Shown: positions 58,222-64,000 of the stretch, piece by piece
How the letters are laid out: each line of letters opens with the position of its first letter
How positions within the stretch are numbered: position 1 is the first letter of the stretch
DNA from: Pollenia angustigena
Taxonomy: Eukaryota; Arthropoda; Insecta; Diptera; Polleniidae
Direction: 5' to 3'
Length of the DNA: 64,000 nucleotides
NCBI GenBank assembly: GCA_930367215.1
Contig: OV884056.1
Coordinates: forward strand, 322,554,709-322,618,708
Notes under the pieces: generated by a model
What the model was told of the DNA's origin: nothing
The model's input: only the letters and a program-made list of their open reading frames with translations
The model's database searches: none
Position numbers and translations under genes: made by a program

Positions 58222-60675
58222 TATTTGTATTTGTATTTATTATTAATATTTGCCTTTCTAAAGCAACAAGATATAAAATCTTATGAATAACAGCTCTAGA
58301 ATCCGATGAGTTATCAGATATAATATTCGTAAAATAATATTTGTTGAAACTAAAAATACTAATCTAGTGAATTTTAATATAAATGAACATTAATAACATT
58401 TTAAACTTGAAGAACAATGAAGTAAAAAATAATAAAATAACATAACAAGAAGATTATACATTTATAATTTAAAACTTTATGCATAGTACGTCATTAACAA
58501 TTTTTTGAATTTCATAGCGTTGCTGGTGAGTTGAATATTTGTAGGAAGATGGTTCCAGAGATATATTGTGTAAACAAAAAATTGGTTAAAAGATGCGCTG
58601 TTTCTATATGTAAAGGTGATAATGCTATTATTTCTTGCAGATGCTGTAAATGTTAGCTTACTGTATAGGTAGCTGGGTTCCTTAGTAATAATAATTTTGT
58701 GTAGAAAAAGTAAATTCTTAAACTTCAGATAGTTATCAAAAGTCATTCCAAGGATTCGTCTGGAGTATGTTGTTACACTCGCAAACCTTGGTATAGCAAA
58801 AATGTAACGTATAATGTTATTAAACGTAGTGTTTAGCTTTCGTTTGTCATGAGCATTGCATCCGGCGAAAACTTCAGAAGAATAAGTAAGTTTTGGTATT
58901 AGGTATGTTCTAGCTATCATCATTCTTATCTTCGGTGGTGTGAACGGTTGACTATACCATAGACTTCTGAGCATACCATATACTCCGCCGCACGTTTGGT
59001 TAATGTGGTCAGACCATGTAAGTGTTCTATTGAAAACGACACCCAGATTTCTAGCCGAGTTGACCAACTCAATTTTCTTTCCACCAAGATATAAGTCTAT
59101 GTCATCAGCGATTTTCATGCTCTTCTTGGAAATGATTAGGTATTTCGATTTTTTTGGATTTAGGCATAGGCCATTTGCCGTGGCCCAGTTATAAATCTTG
59201 TTGAGGTCGTAGTTAAGATTTCCAACTTTATGACTTAACGATGTTTTGGAGCACTCAATGTATAGCTGGACATCATCGGCATACATATGCATGTTTGAGT
59301 GCTTGATCTGGGAAGGAAGGTCGTTGGCATACATTGAGTATAGAAGCGGACCAAGTATTGACCCCTGAGGAACACCTCTCGGCATGGGCAAAGGGCTGGA
59401 TACAGTTCCATTGTTTGCTACAACTTGCCATCTGTCTGAAAGATATGACGCAACTAGTTTCGATGCGGTGTCAGAAAAGCTAAACATTTTCAATAGTTTC
59501 ATGGTCAGCATTTGGTGATCTACCGTATCGAAGGCCTTTGAGTGGTCAAGTAAAACCAGAAAGGTAATTTTACTTTCATCCATGCTCTTTCGAATACTTT
59601 CGCTTACTTCAGATAAGGCTGTAGTGCAGCTATGGCCTCGTCTGAAACCAGATTGGCGATCGGTAAGGAGATTGTGGTCAAGAGTGTACTTGTAAATCTG
59701 GTTATATACGAGACGCTCAAAAACCTTTGACAGGTATGGAAGGATGGATATTGGGCGATATTCGTTATCATTTTTGGGCACTGGTATAACTTTTGCAAGT
59801 TTCCAATCAGTTGGATAAGTGCTGGTTGTAACAATAGAGTTGAATATGTGGTTAATATAATGAATTATATATGGTAATATTAGTTTTACAAAGCGTGGAT
59901 AAATATCGTCAAGACCAACTGCATTGGATTTTACAGCTCGGAACCCTTCAACAGTATCGCAAATGGTGAAGCATTGAAATCCAAATTTGTTTGCGGAAAT
60001 ACGAGAAGAGTTTTGGTTGTAGAAATCAAGTTGAACCGGTGGTTTAGGAATGTTTGAAAAAGTGAAATTTAGTTTATCAACATCTATATCATTTGTAGCA
60101 GTACTTCTTTGAGAACTAACTATGCCTATATCGCGAATTTGTTTCCATTTTTGTTTAGTGGTCACCGCAGTGCGAAATTTTTCCCCGTAGTAGGTTAATT
60201 TATCATGTCTTATTTTTGATACAACAGCTCTTCTAGCCACTCGAAAAATATTTTTTAGATCGTTAGTTTTGTAGCGTTTCCAGCGCCTATATAGTTCATC
60301 CCGACGTTCAATTAATAATTTAGTTTCTGAAGTGTACCATGAAGTTCTCCTGCCTTTAACTTTTTTGGTTTTCAGAGCTACATGTTTGTTAAACAAATTA
60401 AGAATTTCACGATTTAGAAAATTTACTTTCTCACTAGTGGAAGTTATAAAATAAATTTCATCAAAATTTAAATTGCTAAGGTCTTCTTCCAGCGATATAA
60501 AATTTATATTTTTAAAATCACGGTAAGTGAATTCTTCAGTTTGTTGTACGACTTTAAAATCGTAATTCAGAAATATAAGATCGTGTTTTGAAAAAATCGG
60601 TACTGCTAACTGATCATAGTGCATAATTTTACGGTTAGTAAAATTGTTTTTGCAAAAAATTAAATTTTTTTAAAA
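58222..60675 (-). mobile_element. CR1/L2-group non-LTR retrotransposon, 5' truncated
   Basis: Flanked by ATTTCAATAAAACTAG (58206-58221) and ATTTCAAAAACTAG (60676-60689), a target duplication with a 2-nt indel. The 3' end on the minus strand has an AAATAC-type simple-repeat tail rather than poly(A), as in CR1/L2-like elements. It holds an intact RT ORF but has lost almost all of the endonuclease domain. Confidence 0.8.
58477..60624 (-). CDS. LINE reverse transcriptase (ORF2 C-terminal part), open frame
   Basis: 715 codons without interruption. Residues 10-20 (FSKHDLIFLNY) look like the end of the AP endonuclease domain (canonical SDHxxI), so the ORF start is an accident of 5' truncation. RT blocks in order: WKLAKVIPVPK (274-284), YRPISILPYLSKVFERL (289-305), LLDHSKAFDTVDH (358-370, first catalytic Asp 360), GVPQGSILGP (417-426), YADD (448-451, catalytic pair), LNPKKSKYL (488-496) and LGVVF near 527-531. 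The C-terminal region is the conserved non-LTR tail. 'SKAFDTVDH' and the non-A tail place it in the CR1/L2 group rather than Jockey. No stops, hence relatively recent; unlikely to be autonomous without endonuclease and promoter. Confidence 0.9.
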   Translation of the reverse strand: MHYDQLAVPIFSKHDLIFLNYDFKVVQQTEEFTYRDFKNINFISLEEDLSNLNFDEIYFITSTSEKVNFLNREILNLFNKHVALKTKKVKGRRTSWYTSETKLLIERRDELYRRWKRYKTNDLKNIFRVARRAVVSKIRHDKLTYYGEKFRTAVTTKQKWKQIRDIGIVSSQRSTATNDIDVDKLNFTFSNIPKPPVQLDFYNQNSSRISANKFGFQCFTICDTVEGFRAVKSNAVGLDDIYPRFVKLILPYIIHYINHIFNSIVTTSTYPTDWKLAKVIPVPKNDNEYRPISILPYLSKVFERLVYNQIYKYTLDHNLLTDRQSGFRRGHSCTTALSEVSESIRKSMDESKITFLVLLDHSKAFDTVDHQMLTMKLLKMFSFSDTASKLVASYLSDRWQVVANNGTVSSPLPMPRGVPQGSILGPLLYSMYANDLPSQIKHSNMHMYADDVQLYIECSKTSLSHKVGNLNYDLNKIYNWATANGLCLNPKKSKYLIISKKSMKIADDIDLYLGGKKIELVNSARNLGVVFNRTLTWSDHINQTCGGVYGMLRSLWYSQPFTPPKIRMMIARTYLIPKLTYSSEVFAGCNAHDKRKLNTTFNNIIRYIFAIPRFASVTTYSRRILGMTFDNYLKFKNLLFLHKIIITKEPSYLYSKLTFTASARNNSIITFTYRNSASFNQFFVYTIYLWNHLPTNIQLTSNAMKFKKLLMTYYA

Positions 60676-60689
60676 ATTTCAAAAACTAG

Positions 60690-61180
60690 CGAAATCTTAC
60701 AAAGTGAAAAGAGGACCAGATCAGAATCTATGTTTTCTGATTGGTTTTGTAATGATTATTTGTTATAACTTTTTTGTAGGTCCTTCTAAGCTTACAGTTT
60801 TTTTAACAAACATTTTTTTTTTGGGTATGGAACGCACAATTTTTTTTACGTTGCCAATTTTTTAATATAAAATTATGATTATACTAACCTTCACATTTGT
60901 TTTCCATATTAAATACTTTTGGATAGTTTTAGTTTTTAACACAAAAAAAAAAAAAAAAATGAAAAGTAAAAAGAAACGTGGTTTTTATTATTTTTTTGAA
61001 AAGATTTGCTTAAATTTTAATTAGCTGTATTTTAACGGGTATTCAGTATTTATTAAAACAAAATATTGTTTTCTATTGTTTTTGTGTGTTTATAATAAGA
61101 TTTCAAAAACAAACAAAAAAAAAAAACCGACAAGAGAATGTAAGAAAAATTTAACTTTGGCCAATAAAGGTTGTCTTTGA
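60690..61180. other. AT-rich, nothing recognised
   Basis: Several A/T homopolymers (for example 60942-60959, 61113-61126). A weak candidate 5' exon of the elongase in this region is discussed under rejected items. Confidence 0.4.
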
Positions 61181-62385
61181 AACCATAGTGTGTATAGGTG
61201 AAGGAAGGGGGCATTACGGGTTTGTGTTAATGTATGTAACACAAATCTTTGTCCGTCTGGCTGGCTTACCGGTTATCCATAACAGCCCTCATGCCAACTT
61301 AAGCCCGAAATGGAGTCTTTGTATCCACAACCAGAGACGAAACATTTTTCGATATGGTCACCTCCAATAAAAAGAAAATATTTAATTTTATTATATTTTT
61401 GTCAGAGGAAAACAATTCATTGTAAAATTAGTCCTTTATCAAAAAGCCACAACCATATTACCGCACAAAAAGCTTAAGCGACATAATTTAAAATTTTTTT
61501 ATTTTTTTTTAATAACCGACTTTATTGGCAACACTTGCATCATCTCCTAAAATTTCATGGGCACATAAGGTACCGTTAAGATTATATAGCAAAAAAAATT
61601 TTATCTTAAGCGACAATCTGCATATAAATTTTGTATGAAATAAAATAAAAAATCCTTCGGTAAAATTTTGTTTTTATCGCTAAAGCTTTTTTGCTGTAAC
61701 GCCTCGTTATGGTTGTCTCCGAACAAGTTATGATTAATATTAACAAAAATATATTTAGCACTTGTAATAGCATATGGTTGTTTTTCAACCATAACATGTA
61801 ACTCTTAAAAAAGAGAAAAAAAACTATTTTCATTTAAAATTTAAACAGTTATTAGTGGTGGGCAATTGCCCAAAAAATGGTTGTAGCTAATAGATGGAGG
61901 ACTTATTTAATCATCATATGGCTGCCGGTAAAATAAATGAGCTTAAATTAATCATAATGTCCTAAAAACTTATCGTTAAAAGTAGTTTTGCAGGAGGTGA
62001 CCATATTAAAAAAGGTTTTTCTTTGCGTACATAAACCATTTACTATTGTAATCGGTCCATTTTCAACCACAGGTCCCATACAAAAACACCTTCCGAAAAT
62101 AGCATTCAATGTTACAACTTCCTCGACATAAAATTTGGACGATAACTTTTTTAAATGCGTTTTTGTCATGGCAAAATGATGTGCTGGTAGGTTTAGAATT
62201 AACCTGTGACCCATGTTAACCCTTGCCCTGAAATTACTTTTAAACTAAAAATCCCCTGAAGATGCAGATATTTAGATAATATTCGACTCTTTTATAAACC
62301 GTTTTTTTCATGGTTAACAAATTGGGTTCATTTTAAAAAATGTTTGTGTAAAACCTGTGGTGTATAGAATCGATATTTCTTACTT
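61181..62385 (+). mobile_element. HINE-like element, subfamily III, heavily diverged
   Basis: 5' side 'ctatagtg'-like then 'gaagggggcattacgggttt' and 'gtccgtctggctggct'; 3' side 'ggtgtatagaatcgatattt', CTTACTTG ending 62385 and TTTTT. Phrases such as 'tttcatgggcacataag' occur at 61553. An internal hAT-like end 'agtggtgggcaattgccc' lies at 61853. Boundaries are inferred. Confidence 0.5.
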
Positions 62386-62720
62386 GTTTTTCGTAGCGCT
62401 AATGTGTTTTATTTACAAAAAAAATTGTGTTAATATGGGTACAACTTTTTGCTTAGTTAAATACCAAAGCCTTCGCAAATATTAAAAGTACAAATTAAAA
62501 AATTAAACTGTCTAGTTTCTATTACATCTAAAAAGGCGCAAAAAAAATTATTTAAAACAAATTCATACAATTTGTAATTGTTTCTTGTTGAACACGGTTA
62601 AGAATTAAAACTTTTTATTTTAAATTTATTTCCTTAACAAATCTTGACATATTTGTTTAATACTCGTATATTAAAGTCCTATTGTCTGTGTAGCCTTGCT
62701 GACCTTGTGGAAAAAGTACA
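62386..62720. other. Nothing recognised
   Basis: 'ttgctgaccttgtggaaaaa' at 62697 resembles the 'accttgtgcggaaagtac' phrase of subfamily III HINEs, so a fragment may end here. Confidence 0.3.
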
Positions 62721-62953
62721 GGGGTCTAATCACCGCATTCGATGCTATCGTATCGAATAAGCTATCGAATGTTTTTGCATACGACATACACTGACGTATC
62801 GAATGAAAACTCGATAAATTTAATGTCGAGTTACTCGATAACGAATGCTATTATTTCAAATTCCATAATTTTCATTCGATATCGAGTTTCATGATACCAA
62901 AATAAATAATTTCGATAAATTTTGCTCGATATCGTATGCGGTGATCGGACCCC
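62721..62953. mobile_element. 233-bp MITE (GGGGTCTAATCACCGCATTC)
   Basis: GGGGTCTAATCACCGCATTC and the complement GTATGCGGTGATCGGACCCC form inverted ends with three mismatches. The interior has many ATCGA/TCGAT words in both orientations, giving a foldback. No target duplication was clear. Confidence 0.85.
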
Positions 62954-62955
62954 AG

Positions 62956-63215
62956 GTCGCATTTAAACAAAAATAACAAGAAATTGCTGAAATGTGGGTT
63001 CAAAAGCTTCTTTTGTTCCAAGGGCGAAAGTCTACGAAAAACGTTCTCCCATCTCATTATGTTCGTATTTAGATCAAATTTATTGCTCAAATGTTTTGTT
63101 GCTTGTTACCAAGTTTCGTTAGAATCAGTCCATATTGGAGCATAGATCCTATACTAAGAAATAACTGTTACCGTTATGAGTCATAATTATCAATGTTGGT
63201 TTCGAGATAAAATAA
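62956..63215. other. Nothing recognised
   Basis: No feature beyond a phrase 'accaagtttcgttagaatca' similar to HINE body sequence. Confidence 0.3.
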
Positions 63216-63223
63216 CTTTAAAC

Positions 63224-63699
63224 CAGTGTTCGAAAATAAACAGCACATTATTTAGCGTTCCGCTCACACACCCATGAACGATATCTATTTTTTTTAGTGT
63301 TTGAGTAGACAAACACAACCTTTAATACCGTTCTCAACTATTTTTAATGTTGTTTATGTAAAATTATTTTGCTGGCTTTTTATTTATTTTTTCGTATGTG
63401 TATTTTGTTTTTGTAAAACATATTGGTTTTTTTACCAGCCAAAAGGGACGAACATTAATGAGCTGAACCGAACACAATGAAGTTTGTGGTTATAAAAAAA
63501 AAAACGAACGAAATTAAATGTTCTCATCTTTTCTTGAGTTGGACAAGAACAGTATTTATTTTGCGTTCGAAAGATGACAAACAGGGAAACGTTATTTTTT
63601 TATGATTTTCTACACAAATACTATTAGCGTTTGTGTTTTCCACAAATCTACCGAACCGAATACTAAGGATCGATATTAAGTGTTTATTTTCGAACACTG
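63224..63699. mobile_element. hAT-type MITE with 19-bp perfect TIR and perfect 8-bp TSD
   Basis: CAGTGTTCGAAAATAAACA at 63224-63242 and its exact complement at 63681-63699 are flanked by CTTTAAAC on both sides (63216-63223, 63700-63707), which fits the hAT nTnnnnAn target preference. 476 bp, no transposase. Interior words match 19834-19865 in inverse. Confidence 0.95.
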
Positions 63700-63707
63700 C
63701 TTTAAAC

Positions 63708-64000
63708 AAAAAACTTTTATAATAACCTTTATGACAGGACAAAATGTTGTAGCAGTAGCAGCGTTACCAGAGTTTTTTTTTAGAAAAAAAAACTGCATAC
63801 ATATTAAGAAATAAAACTTGTTATTAACTTAAAGAAGCCAAAAGTTATATATTTTATTAAATTACATGGAATATTTTATAATTAACGAAAATCATTACAT
63901 TGTAGGCTAAAGAAGAAAGTGGAAAAATATGGGTTCTCATGCGATTTGTTTTGTTTCTTCAATTGAAACAAAGGGTGTGTGTGAAACGGTAGCAAAGTAT
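63708..64000. other. Nothing recognised
   Basis: AT-rich end of window. Confidence 0.4.

Noticed and set aside
60890..60912. Minus-strand ATG GAA AAC AAA TGT GAA G followed by GTTAGT, phase 1, as a first elongase exon
   Set aside because: Only six codons, in AT-rich sequence; plausible by position but unsupported. RNA evidence would decide.

Overview
The window is eukaryotic, AT-rich and dominated by repeats. It looks like a higher dipteran, most probably a calyptrate (blow-fly or muscid-like) fly. Three things point there: DINE-1/HINE-type elements with the phrase 'gtccgtctgtccgtctg' near their 5' ends and a CTTGTTTT 3' end, many TA-, TTAA- and 8-bp-duplicating MITEs, and short GT-AG exons in a sea of A/T. 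The species cannot be named from the sequence.

The only recognisable host gene is a fatty-acid elongase of the ELOVL family on the minus strand. Three consecutive coding exons are visible: 35493-35303, 35203-35126 and 859-697. All have clean splice sites and compatible phases (1/0, 0/0, 0/1). The third and fourth coding blocks are separated by a 34.3-kb intron (35125-860). The N-terminal exon is not found with confidence, and the C-terminal exons lie below position 1. About 55% of the window is therefore intron of this gene; 35494-64000 is either its 5' intron/upstream region or intergenic.

The rest is a layered transposon landscape. (1) HINE-like elements in three subfamilies, with complete or partial copies at 9821-11290 (itself nested), 21634-22860, 25803-26741, 30471-31315, 40300-40795, 40992-42284, 51697-52070 and 61181-62385. 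(2) Four hAT-type non-autonomous elements delimited by 8-bp target duplications (4333-4905, 15810-17776, 25308-26959, 63224-63699). (3) TA-duplicating MITEs and mariner-like relics, including an 841/893-bp pair. (4) A TTAA-type MITE at 28650-28830. (5) A degenerate Transib-type element at 52234-54951, nested inside another MITE. (6) A tRNA-derived SINE family, present as an 11-bp-TSD-flanked dimer (42537-43305) and as a 205-bp-arm palindrome (36403-36878). (7) Non-LTR retrotransposons: one with an intact 715-codon reverse-transcriptase ORF (58222-60675) and two dead fragments (21425-21630, 32342-33470). (8) Helitron-like repeats ending in CTAG|T, and a 5 x 100-bp minisatellite.

Apart from the elongase and the LINE ORF, the only other candidate coding stretch is a 78-codon glycine-rich open frame on the minus strand at 13740-13503, inside the elongase intron. 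It may be a relic. No rRNA, functional tRNA, CRISPR or endogenous viral sequence was recognised.
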